A stretch of DNA of 23,048 nt from an uncultured bacterium. GTDB lineage: Bacteria; Cloacimonadota; Cloacimonadia; Cloacimonadales; Cloacimonadaceae. Positions 14,500-21,569 of the stretch are shown piece by piece; within the stretch, counting starts at the first letter, position 1; each line of letters starts with the position of its first letter. Under the pieces are notes generated by a model. The model ran no database searches, was not told the origin of the DNA, and saw only the letters and a program-made list of their open reading frames with translations. Both the position numbers and the translations under genes were made by a program. The stretch is taken from positions 1-23,048 of the forward strand of contig CALGPA010000059.1 in assembly GCA_937960795.1 (NCBI GenBank), in the 5' to 3' direction.

Positions 14500-15292
14500 A
14501 TTCCGGACAGAAAAAGCTGGATCTCCCCGCCAGGCGCAGGTTTTCCAGATCATGCCCCAAAGGACACTGCTGCTTTTGGTAGACCTTTAGGAATCTCTGA
14601 AATTCTCCGCTTTTGTCGTCGATCTGCCGATAATCCGAGATACTGGTGCCGCCCACGGCTAAGGCTTCTTTTAGGACATCCTTGCTGTATTGAACGATCA
14701 GTTCGGCTTGCTTGCGAGTGATCTTGCCGGAAGCTTTCTTGGGACGCAGCCCCGCTCGATAGAGCACTTCGCAGACGTAGATGTTGCCCAAACCCGCCAC
14801 TATGCGCTGATCCAATAGCAGATTCTTGATGGGAGCACTGCGCCCACGCGTCTTTTGATAAAGATATTCAGCATCAAAATCCCCGGTAAGCGGCTCCGGT
14901 CCGAGCTTTGGCAAAAAGCTCTGAAGATTGGCCGTTCTCAGCAATGTGATCTTGCCAAATGTGCGCGGATCTATAAAGCGCAGAATGCTGCCATCATCCA
15001 GCTCAAGACGTGCCCGCTCATGGCGGTGAACCTCTCCGGGATGCGGCTCAAAGACCAGTTTCCCCGTCATCCGAAGATGCACAATCAGGCTGATCCCTCC
15101 GCTAAAATACAGGATCATATACTTTCCGCGACGCTGAGCTGATTCAAATGCCGCGGGGAATGGATCATTATCAAGCGTGGAGTCATGAATCACGGTTCCC
15201 GGATAGAACGACTCAAGCGCGAACAATAGTCTGCCGCTCAGCACGCGGATCACGCCATCTAGGACGGTCTGCACTTCCGGAAGTTCCGGCAT
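14489..15292 (-). CDS. mutM: Formamidopyrimidine-DNA glycosylase (Fpg/MutM)
   Basis: Fpg removes 8-oxoguanine and other oxidised purines and cuts the abasic site. The 267-residue protein starts MPELPEV, giving the catalytic Pro2 and Glu3 after Met removal. Lys57 lies in RRGKYMILYF. The helix-two-turn-helix is seen around GLGNIYVCEVLYRAGL (168-183) and Arg257 in the zinc-finger loop. The finger is unusual: C243-PLG-H247 replaces the usual CxxC, followed by C262-PE-C265, so one ligand would be His. The true start is ATG 15292, which shares one base with the trxB stop (TGATG). The TTG one codon earlier would add a residue before the catalytic proline and cannot be right. It is the last gene of the PDO-trxB-mutM operon. 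Confidence 0.95.
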   Translation of the reverse strand: MPELPEVQTVLDGVIRVLSGRLLFALESFYPGTVIHDSTLDNDPFPAAFESAQRRGKYMILYFSGGISLIVHLRMTGKLVFEPHPGEVHRHERARLELDDGSILRFIDPRTFGKITLLRTANLQSFLPKLGPEPLTGDFDAEYLYQKTRGRSAPIKNLLLDQRIVAGLGNIYVCEVLYRAGLRPKKASGKITRKQAELIVQYSKDVLKEALAVGGTSISDYRQIDDKSGEFQRFLKVYQKQQCPLGHDLENLRLAGRSSFFCPECQR

Positions 15293-16263
15293 CAAGCGCC
15301 CCCTTCCAGATTGCTCAGATATTTGTGGATATGATGCGCTGCCATCGCTCCATCGCCGACCGCTGTCGCCACTTGACGCAATGCGCCCTCTTGCACATCT
15401 CCCGCAGCCCAGACACCTTCGATAGATGTCTCTTGGTGTCTTCCGGTGATGACATAGCCATCCTGCAGATCTATCTGCCCCTCAAAGAGCTTCGTATTTG
15501 GAATGGCGCCGATAAAGACAAAGAGCCCATCCACTTCAAGATCAAATGTTTGCCCACTTTCTTTGTTCTTCAGCTTCAGCTTGCGGGGCTCACTGCCAAA
15601 ATGGATCTCGTCAACCACAGTGTCTGTGACAAGCTCAATCTTGGGATTTGCCTTCACGCGGTCGATGATGATGGGATCCGCCGAGAAGACATCACGCCTA
15701 TGGATGAGATAGATCTTGGCAGCATACTTTGCCAAAAAGAGAGACTCCTCCAAAGCAGTATTTCCTCCCCCCACAACCGCCAAGGTCTTATCCGGATAGA
15801 AGGGACCGTCGCAAGTAGCACAATATGAGATGCCTCGTCCAGCATATTCCGCTTCTGAATCTATGCCGAGTTTGCGCGGAGAGCTCCCGGTGGCGATCAG
15901 GATCGCACGTGCCTTAAGCACTTGAGCGGGCGTGCTCACTTCCTTGATCGCGCCTTGCAGCTTCACGTCTGTCACTTCCGTGCTCATGATTTTGAGCCCA
16001 AAGAGGCGCGCCTGACTTTCCATATCCTTGGCGAGCTTCTTGCCCAAGACCGGCTCCGGAAAGCCCGGATAGTTTTCCACCCACTCGGTATTTGTTAATT
16101 GCCCGCCGGAGACGGGAGACTTTTCGATCATCAGCGTATCCAGCTTATAACGAGCCGCATAGAGCCCTGCCGTGAGTCCGGCAGGACCACCGCCGATGAT
16201 GATCAGATCATAGATCGAGGCCTCATCAGCGGCATCCGATAAATTGAGATTGAAGTCCAGCAT
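15292..16263 (-). CDS. trxB: Thioredoxin-disulfide reductase
   Basis: This FAD enzyme passes electrons to thioredoxin-like proteins. The 323-residue protein has an N-terminal FAD motif GGGPAG (24-29), the redox pair C148-AT-C151, a second nucleotide motif GGGNTA (165-170) and a C-terminal FAD-binding WAAGDVQ. The NADPH 2'-phosphate motif reads HRRDVFS, where most NADPH-dependent members have HRRxxxR. Cofactor preference is therefore less certain. ATG 16263 shares a base with the stop of the upstream PDO gene (TGATG). The longer upstream frame would overlap that gene by 63 nt. The neighbour is its likely electron acceptor. It is followed by mutM through another TGATG junction. Confidence 0.95.
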   Translation of the reverse strand: MLDFNLNLSDAADEASIYDLIIIGGGPAGLTAGLYAARYKLDTLMIEKSPVSGGQLTNTEWVENYPGFPEPVLGKKLAKDMESQARLFGLKIMSTEVTDVKLQGAIKEVSTPAQVLKARAILIATGSSPRKLGIDSEAEYAGRGISYCATCDGPFYPDKTLAVVGGGNTALEESLFLAKYAAKIYLIHRRDVFSADPIIIDRVKANPKIELVTDTVVDEIHFGSEPRKLKLKNKESGQTFDLEVDGLFVFIGAIPNTKLFEGQIDLQDGYVITGRHQETSIEGVWAAGDVQEGALRQVATAVGDGAMAAHHIHKYLSNLEGGA

Positions 16264-16901
16264 CAGAGCGCTTCCTTGATCTTTGAGATCAGCATTTGCT
16301 CCGGAGCAGCCCCCTCCTGATACCACTTCTCATTGATCGTCGTGCGAGGCACTCCCTGTACTGCGTATTTCTGTGCCAAATGCGGAAATTCCGAAATCTC
16401 CACCATATCTGCCTTGACCTTGTCGCTATAATACGCCATCTGCTGTGCCAATATCACCGCTTGAGGACAATATGGACAGGTGGGCGTCACAAAGACCTGC
16501 AAATGCACATCCTTCTTCAGGCTATCCAAAAACTTGGTCGCATCAGCACTTAAACGATGGACCCCGGTAGAAACCAGCAGGATCGCAGAAAGCAAAGACG
16601 AAAATTCATATCCCGCAGGAATACCGTAAAACCGAATCCCAAAATCCTTCTCTCCCATCACTGCGATGGCAGGTATCTTGTCCACTTGAAAGCGGTCTAC
16701 CACTTCCTGATCACTTTCAAAATTGTGAATCTCAAGCTTCAAAAGATCACTTGTGCTCACCACTTCTTCCAAAAGCTGATGGGTTTCCTTGCAGTAGTTG
16801 CACTCAAGAGCTTGAGTAAAAAGCACCAAGCGCACTTCATTCTTCATATTTTGCAGCGCTTTTTTCACGTCTGCCAGCACTTCTTCATTGAGTATGGGCA
16901 T
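16263..16901 (-). CDS. Glutaredoxin-like protein disulfide oxidoreductase (two thioredoxin folds)
   Basis: PDO-type proteins reduce, form or shuffle disulfides and accept electrons from thioredoxin reductase. The family is best known from thermophiles and anaerobes. The 212-residue protein has two thioredoxin-fold units. The first carries C34-NY-C37 with cis-Pro at about 77 (VDKIPAIAV). The second carries C142-PY-C145 with cis-Pro at about 185 (VQGVPRTT). CPYC in the second unit is glutaredoxin-like. No signal peptide is present, so it is cytoplasmic. ATG 16901 was chosen because GGAGGAAAC lies just upstream. It is the first gene of the operon with trxB and mutM. Confidence 0.93.
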   Translation of the reverse strand: MPILNEEVLADVKKALQNMKNEVRLVLFTQALECNYCKETHQLLEEVVSTSDLLKLEIHNFESDQEVVDRFQVDKIPAIAVMGEKDFGIRFYGIPAGYEFSSLLSAILLVSTGVHRLSADATKFLDSLKKDVHLQVFVTPTCPYCPQAVILAQQMAYYSDKVKADMVEISEFPHLAQKYAVQGVPRTTINEKWYQEGAAPEQMLISKIKEAL

Positions 16902-16933
16902 TGTTTCCTCCATTTTCTTTAACTCTAAAAAAC

Positions 16934-16961
16934 AATATAATAAACATTCCTGCCCTGGCAA
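16934..16961 (-). promoter_or_regulatory. Promoter of the PDO-trxB-mutM operon
   Basis: On the minus strand TTGCCA (complement of 16956-16961) and TATATT (complement of 16934-16939) are spaced 16 bp. The ribosome binding site GGAGGA and ATG 16901 follow about 30 nt downstream. Confidence 0.6.
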
Positions 16962-17063
16962 ATCTTTCTTTTGACACCCATGGAATCACAGGAAATAACT
17001 GCTTGATTTATGATAAGAACGGCTTATCTTTTCAAGGAAGAAAACAGACTCCAAAGAAAAAGG

Positions 17064-17120
17064 TTGACTAAGCCTATGGAGCATAAATTGTGTATTCATA
17101 CTTAATAATATTATGTGTAT
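17064..17120 (+). promoter_or_regulatory. Likely promoter region of the MORN_2-panB-porX run
   Basis: The AT-rich stretch before the first gene has a TTGACT box at 17064-17069. Several poor -10 candidates follow, such as AATTGT at 16-bp spacing and TAATAT further down. I cannot decide between them. No hairpin or terminator lies in this gap. Confidence 0.3.
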
Positions 17121-17138
17121 TGGAAGAGGAAAAAGAGA

Positions 17139-17648
17139 TTGAACAGACTCCGATTTTGCCCCACCACAAAGGCGTTGCTTCTTGCACTTGCCATGCTTTC
17201 GGGAACCCTTTATGCCCGTGGGATGAGCGAAGAATATAATCAGCTCAAAGATTGGCAGTTGCCACAAACGGCAGTCTCGATGGAGGATCTCGCCCTTGAA
17301 GATGGCTTTTTGCGCAGGAATGACGAGCCTTTTAGCGGTTTGGCATATGAGCTGTACCCTGAGGGAACTCTCTATAGAGCAGCTCAATACAAAGATGGCA
17401 AGCTAAATGGAATGACTTTTTTGTGGTACCCCGATGGGAGCCCGCAAATGAGCGCCGGCTACAAGGCGGGTGCCCTACATGGCAGATTCCAGGGCTGGTA
17501 TCCAAACGGCTCGGTGATATACGACATGTTTATCAACCGCGGTGCCTATGGGCTGGATCTGCTATCTGACGAGGATCAATCTCGCCGACGAGAAGAACAG
17601 GAAACATATGAACAAGAAGGAAATACAGATGATGGTACCCGTGAGTAA
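17139..17648 (+). CDS. Exported MORN_2-repeat protein
   Basis: The 169-residue protein has a signal peptide (Arg-rich start, hydrophobic ALLLALAML core, probable cut after LYA near residue 27). It has about three 22-23 residue MORN_2 repeats, such as YELYPEGTLYRAAQYKDGKL, FLWYPDGSPQMSAGYKAGAL and GWYPNGSVIYDMFINRG. A charged tail rich in Glu and Arg follows. MORN_2 proteins are often labelled YwqK-like antitoxins by similarity, but nothing here supports a toxin-antitoxin role. I chose TTG at 17139, which follows GAGG at 9 nt; a GTG at 17115 is also open. Its end overlaps the start of panB by about 41 bp, so the two are cotranscribed. Function unknown, periplasmic or surface location inferred. 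Confidence 0.75.
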   Translation: MNRLRFCPTTKALLLALAMLSGTLYARGMSEEYNQLKDWQLPQTAVSMEDLALEDGFLRRNDEPFSGLAYELYPEGTLYRAAQYKDGKLNGMTFLWYPDGSPQMSAGYKAGALHGRFQGWYPNGSVIYDMFINRGAYGLDLLSDEDQSRRREEQETYEQEGNTDDGTRE

Positions 17649-18462
17649 GCGACACAGTGCCTTAAGCTTTGCCAAGATGAAGGATCGCGGAGAGAAGATC
17701 ACCATGCTCACCGCCTATGATTTTGCCAGTGCCGGGGCTGTAGCCGCCACAGATATTGACATCATCCTCGTGGGAGATTCCCTGGGGATGGTGCTTTTGG
17801 GATATGATGGCACTCTGCAGGTGACGATGGAGGACATGATCTCCCATTCTGCGGCTGTGCGTCGGGGTGCGCCAAATAAATACATCCTGACCGATATGCC
17901 CTATATGAGCTATCACTTGAGCAATCGTGAGACTCGGGTCAATGCTGCCAGATTGATCAAGGAAGGCCGTGCTGATGCGGTCAAGCTGGAAGGCGGTTCT
18001 GCCTCACGCTTACAAGCCATCCGTGAGATTGTAGACATGGAGATCCCAGTTTGCGCCCATCTGGGTCTTACCCCCCAGTCCGTTCTGCGTTTTGGCGGCT
18101 TTAAGGTGCAGGGCAAGACGGATCTCGCCCATGAAGAGATCTTTTTGCAAGCATCAGCCATCGAAGAAGCCGGCGCTTTCATGCTCGTCTTGGAAGGAAT
18201 CCCGGAGATCTTGGGCAAAAAGATCAGCGAAAGTCTATCTATCCCCACGATCGGCATCGGAGCCGGCAGATATTGCGACGGGCAAGTCCTCGTATATCAC
18301 GATATGCTCGGATATAGCAATATCCGCCCGAAGTTTGTCAAACAATATGCCCAGCTCAATGATGAGATCCCCAAGGCTATCATGCAATATAGCAAAGAAG
18401 TGCGCGAGGGAGATTTTCCCAAAGTCGAACACTGCTACTACCCCATCTCAGATAAAAACTAA
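17608..18462 (+). CDS. panB: 3-Methyl-2-oxobutanoate hydroxymethyltransferase
   Basis: PanB makes ketopantoate from 2-ketoisovalerate and methylene-tetrahydrofolate, the first committed step to pantothenate and CoA. The 284-residue protein shows the metal and substrate residues Asp57 (VGDSLG), Asp96 (TDMPYMSY) and Glu128 (KLEGG), and the catalytic Glu196 (EGIP). The motifs HLGLTPQSV, FGGFKVQGK and GIGAGRYCDGQVLV are also present. ATG 17608 follows AGGAA; ATG 17629 or 17632 with AAGGAAA is an equally possible start and would give 276 or 277 residues. It overlaps the MORN_2 gene in another frame and lies 12 nt before the next gene. No panC, panD or panE is in the window, so here it is an isolated pantothenate gene in an unrelated run. 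Confidence 0.95.
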   Translation: MNKKEIQMMVPVSKRHSALSFAKMKDRGEKITMLTAYDFASAGAVAATDIDIILVGDSLGMVLLGYDGTLQVTMEDMISHSAAVRRGAPNKYILTDMPYMSYHLSNRETRVNAARLIKEGRADAVKLEGGSASRLQAIREIVDMEIPVCAHLGLTPQSVLRFGGFKVQGKTDLAHEEIFLQASAIEEAGAFMLVLEGIPEILGKKISESLSIPTIGIGAGRYCDGQVLVYHDMLGYSNIRPKFVKQYAQLNDEIPKAIMQYSKEVREGDFPKVEHCYYPISDKN

Positions 18463-18474
18463 AGGAATTATACG

Positions 18475-19098
18475 ATGCAATATACAAAAAATGAAATGAT
18501 GAGCCCCGACGAGAAGTTCTCTGCAATCGCAAATCTCAAAGACAAATTGGAAGACAATTTTGTGGCTCTGGGCGAGCTGCTTTCTGAGATCAAGCGCAGC
18601 AAACTATTCCGCTTCAAAGGTTATGAGACCTTCAGGGATTTCGTGGAGGCCGAATACCAATTCTCCGGCTCCTTGGCTGGTAAGCTGGCAAGCACATTTG
18701 ATCTATACATCGAAGAGATGGATCTGGATGAAGAAAGCGTCAAAGAGATCGGCTTTGAAAGACTGCAATTGGTCAAACCCATGGTGCAAAAAGCAGATTG
18801 GCCTCAGCGCGATGAGTGGATGCAACGAGCCCTCGCCACGCCCACAAATGAACTTCGCAGCGAGATCAAAGAACTCAAAAAGAAAGAAAAAGATGATGAT
18901 CAAGACCTCAAAAAAGTATTTATTGATCAATATATGGAGAAGATGACGACATGGTTCAATTGTTCCAAAAGTGAGCTCAACTTCAAGCTCGCTCTTTACT
19001 TTCAGGATTCGGACCTGGAAGCCGTGAAAAAAGTAGTAAAAGAGCGTCAACGCGCCTTTGAAATGGAAACTCAAAGTAGCAAGGAGGAAAGCTTGTGA
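18475..19098 (+). CDS. Unknown cytoplasmic protein coupled to porX
   Basis: I do not recognise this 207-residue protein with certainty. It has no signal peptide or membrane segment. The first half (about 15-115) is helical, around LGELLSEIKRSKLFRFKGYE, then TFRDFVEAEYQFSGSLAGKL. That layout resembles small DNA-binding helical domains seen in plasmid and phage proteins. A highly charged helix follows (about 125-145, ELRSEIKELKKKEKDDD), then a second small helical region ending with acidic and basic residues. Conserved aromatic residues suggest a real fold. The ATG follows AGGAAT 12 nt after panB. The stop overlaps the porX start as GTGA (19095-19098), so the two are translated together. A role with PorX, as partner or DNA-binding adaptor, is inferred from position only. 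Confidence 0.85.
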   Translation: MQYTKNEMMSPDEKFSAIANLKDKLEDNFVALGELLSEIKRSKLFRFKGYETFRDFVEAEYQFSGSLAGKLASTFDLYIEEMDLDEESVKEIGFERLQLVKPMVQKADWPQRDEWMQRALATPTNELRSEIKELKKKEKDDDQDLKKVFIDQYMEKMTTWFNCSKSELNFKLALYFQDSDLEAVKKVVKERQRAFEMETQSSKEESL

Positions 19099-20657
19099 AA
19101 ATCATGAACATCCTTTGGGTAGACGATGAAATCGATCTGCTCAAACCCTTCGTCCTATTCCTTGAAGAAAGAAATTACAATGTAGATACATGCAACAACG
19201 GCGCCGACGCCATCGACAAGGTCGTGGAAAACAAATACGACCTCGTGATCTTAGACGAGATGATGCCAGGACTCGATGGCCTTGCCACTCTCCAGGAAAT
19301 CAAACGCATAAACAACTCCATGCCCATCATCATGGTCACCAAAAGCGAAGAAGAAGGGCTGATGAACAAAGCCATCGCTTCGCAGATCTCGGACTATCTG
19401 ATCAAACCGATTAATCCATCTCAGATCATCATGGCGATCAAGAAGATCTTCCAAGCTGATGAGATCAAGGCAAACGAGATCGGCCAACAGTATTCCCAAT
19501 ACATCGCCAGGCTCAATCAACGCCTGTTTGCAAATCCCGATTGGGATGAATGGGGACAGATCTATCTGGAAATGGCGCAATGGGAGCTTCGCATCGATGA
19601 AGTCAACGACGACGGCCTCCGCCAGACTCACTTCCTGGAAAAACGCAATTGTAACACAGAATTCACCAGCTATGTCGAGCGCAACTATCGGGATTGGCTG
19701 AAGACCGATGAAAGACCAAACCTCAGCTTTGACATGATCTCCCAATACATTGCCCCCCATTTTGAAGAAAACGTGCCCATCTATTTCATCATCATGGACT
19801 GCATGAGATTGGATCAATACCTTGCCATCCAACCCTATATCCAGGAGCTCTTTGAAGAAGAGCTGGATCTATATTTCTCGATATTGCCCACAGCTACTCC
19901 ATATTCCAGAAATTCGATCTTTAGCGGACTTCTGCCCATAGACATTGCCAAGCGCTTCCCGGAATATTGGGTGACTTCTTCTGAGATGGACAATAGCCGC
20001 AATCGCAATGAACACCAGCTGATGGATGAACACATTGGAGATCTCGGATTTGACCTGGAGCCCAGCTCAAAATACGTCAAAATCTTCAATATGGAAGAAG
20101 GCAACTTCGTGCTCCGCAAAATCGAGACTTGGGGCAAAGAAAACCTCGTCGTCCTAGTCTACAACTTCCTGGATCTTTTGGCACACCATCGCTCCAAAGA
20201 TCAGATCCTCCAAGAAACCATTCCCCACGAGGAAGGTCTCAGGGCATTTACCAAACATTGGTTCTTGCACAGCTCACTCTACGAAGCACTCAAGCAAATC
20301 TCAAAGCAAGATGCCATCGTGGTGATCTCTACAGATCACGGCTCCATCAAAGTAAACCGCGCCACACAAGTGATCGGAGATCGGGACACCTCTGTGACCG
20401 TTCGCTACAAAGAAGGCAAAAACCTCACTGCCAATGATCGCCATGCCCTCTTTGTCAAAAAACCATCTGACTTTGGCCTACCGTCCAAAAGCATTGTGGA
20501 CAACTTCATCTTTGCCAAAGACGACTACTATTTCGTCTATCCAAACAGCTATCATCAATATCAAAGACAATACAATGGCACCTTCCAACACGGCGGCGTC
20601 TCGATGGAAGAGATGATCCTGCCAATTGCCACTTGCCGAACAAAGAAGAAGAGATAA
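19095..20657 (+). CDS. porX: PorX-type response regulator with PglZ domain (T9SS regulation)
   Basis: PorX with sensor PorY and an ECF sigma factor controls type IX secretion in Bacteroidota. Its PglZ domain is an alkaline-phosphatase-fold phosphodiesterase. The 520-residue length fits. The receiver domain (1-120) has Asp10-Asp11, phosphoacceptor Asp54, Thr82 and Lys104. A helical linker (about 125-220) is followed by the PglZ domain (about 225-515). Metal/catalytic motif candidates are IIMDCMRLD (Asp235), LPTATPYSRN (Thr268 as the probable nucleophile equivalent), NFLDLLAHH, STDHG (Asp414, His415) and FQHGGVSMEE (His499). The GTG at 19095 was chosen because AAGGAGG is 7 nt upstream; ATG 19104 is too far from it. 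The stop is 5 nt before the next gene. No porY or sigma factor lies in the window. PglZ also occurs in BREX, but the REC-PglZ order is diagnostic of PorX. Confidence 0.93.
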   Translation: MKIMNILWVDDEIDLLKPFVLFLEERNYNVDTCNNGADAIDKVVENKYDLVILDEMMPGLDGLATLQEIKRINNSMPIIMVTKSEEEGLMNKAIASQISDYLIKPINPSQIIMAIKKIFQADEIKANEIGQQYSQYIARLNQRLFANPDWDEWGQIYLEMAQWELRIDEVNDDGLRQTHFLEKRNCNTEFTSYVERNYRDWLKTDERPNLSFDMISQYIAPHFEENVPIYFIIMDCMRLDQYLAIQPYIQELFEEELDLYFSILPTATPYSRNSIFSGLLPIDIAKRFPEYWVTSSEMDNSRNRNEHQLMDEHIGDLGFDLEPSSKYVKIFNMEEGNFVLRKIETWGKENLVVLVYNFLDLLAHHRSKDQILQETIPHEEGLRAFTKHWFLHSSLYEALKQISKQDAIVVISTDHGSIKVNRATQVIGDRDTSVTVRYKEGKNLTANDRHALFVKKPSDFGLPSKSIVDNFIFAKDDYYFVYPNSYHQYQRQYNGTFQHGGVSMEEMILPIATCRTKKKR

Positions 20658-20662
20658 CTCAT

Positions 20663-21562
20663 ATGTTCCTATCGAATATATTGGATTCCCGCGCCATTAT
20701 CCATGAAAGACGCATACTCAGCAAAGAGCAAGTCTATCGACTATTGGTAGATAAGATCTGCAAGCATCATCGCTTGCCTGTCTGCGGAGAAGGGCTCACT
20801 CGCTTGATCCTTGAGCGAGACCAACTCAGCAGCACCGCATATGCCTCAGGAATATCCATCCCGCATATTCGCATGGATAATTTCGAGGATACCGTCATCG
20901 GAATGGCGTTTTTGCAGAATCCTCTAGATTATGATGGAACCAAAGTTCACTGGGTCTGCCTCGTGATCTCAGATAAAAGCTCTTCCAAGCTATATCTGAA
21001 TCTGGTGGCTGCCCTTCTGAGACTCTCAAAGGATCAAGCGCTGCTGTCCTATTTCCAAAATGCCGATGCGACAGCAGTCATTCACAAAATAAACAACATG
21101 CAGATCCAGCTCAAACAGGAAGTCACCATCGCCGACATCATGATCACGGATGTGGTCAGTATCTCCCCGGACGACCTCCTCAGTGAGCTGAGCGATAAAC
21201 TCTGCAAAAGAAACCTATCATTCATCCCTGTCACAGACCAAAATGGACGCTATCTGGGGGAGGTGAATATCCTTCGCCTCCTCAAGGTCGGCGTGCCGGA
21301 CTATCTGATGATGCTGGATAATATCAGCTTCCTCAGATCATATGAACCACTAGAAAAACTATTTGAACAAGAAGACATCCTCACCGTTGGCGAGATCATG
21401 AACAAAGAGGAGGAATTCCTCAGCCCGGAAACATCCATCCCGGAAGCAGTCTTTGAGATGATCCAACACCACAAACGCTTCTATTCTGTAGTCAACAAAG
21501 ATGGCATACTCGTCGGAGTAGTCACGGCTATGGATATCTTCCGCAAAGTAATCAAGGCTTGA
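20663..21562 (+). CDS. PTS EIIA-2-type domain fused to a CBS pair
   Basis: The 299-residue protein has an N-terminal PTS EIIA (mannitol/Ntr class) domain (about 1-145) with the phospho-accepting His68 in GISIPHIRMD. Two CBS domains follow (about 155-225 and 240-297), which usually bind adenine nucleotides and gate transporters or enzymes. It is cytoplasmic. It lies 7 nt before the transporter gene and 5 nt after porX, so one operon is likely. The context suggests that it senses phosphorylation or energy state and regulates the transporter; this is inferred. ATG 20663 was chosen because it lies after the porX stop. An upstream in-frame TTG would overlap porX. No EIIB, EIIC, HPr or EI gene is visible. 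Confidence 0.9.
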   Translation: MFLSNILDSRAIIHERRILSKEQVYRLLVDKICKHHRLPVCGEGLTRLILERDQLSSTAYASGISIPHIRMDNFEDTVIGMAFLQNPLDYDGTKVHWVCLVISDKSSSKLYLNLVAALLRLSKDQALLSYFQNADATAVIHKINNMQIQLKQEVTIADIMITDVVSISPDDLLSELSDKLCKRNLSFIPVTDQNGRYLGEVNILRLLKVGVPDYLMMLDNISFLRSYEPLEKLFEQEDILTVGEIMNKEEEFLSPETSIPEAVFEMIQHHKRFYSVVNKDGILVGVVTAMDIFRKVIKA

Positions 21563-21569
21563 GGCTGAA

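Noticed and set aside
17139..17648. MORN_2 protein as YwqK-type antitoxin of a toxin-antitoxin pair
   Set aside because: It has a signal peptide and no toxin gene lies next to it. The label rests only on repeat similarity.
19095..20657. PglZ domain as a sign of a BREX phage-defence system
   Set aside because: The PglZ domain is preceded by a receiver domain with intact phosphorylation site, the PorX arrangement. No BrxC, PglX, BrxL or other BREX gene is present.
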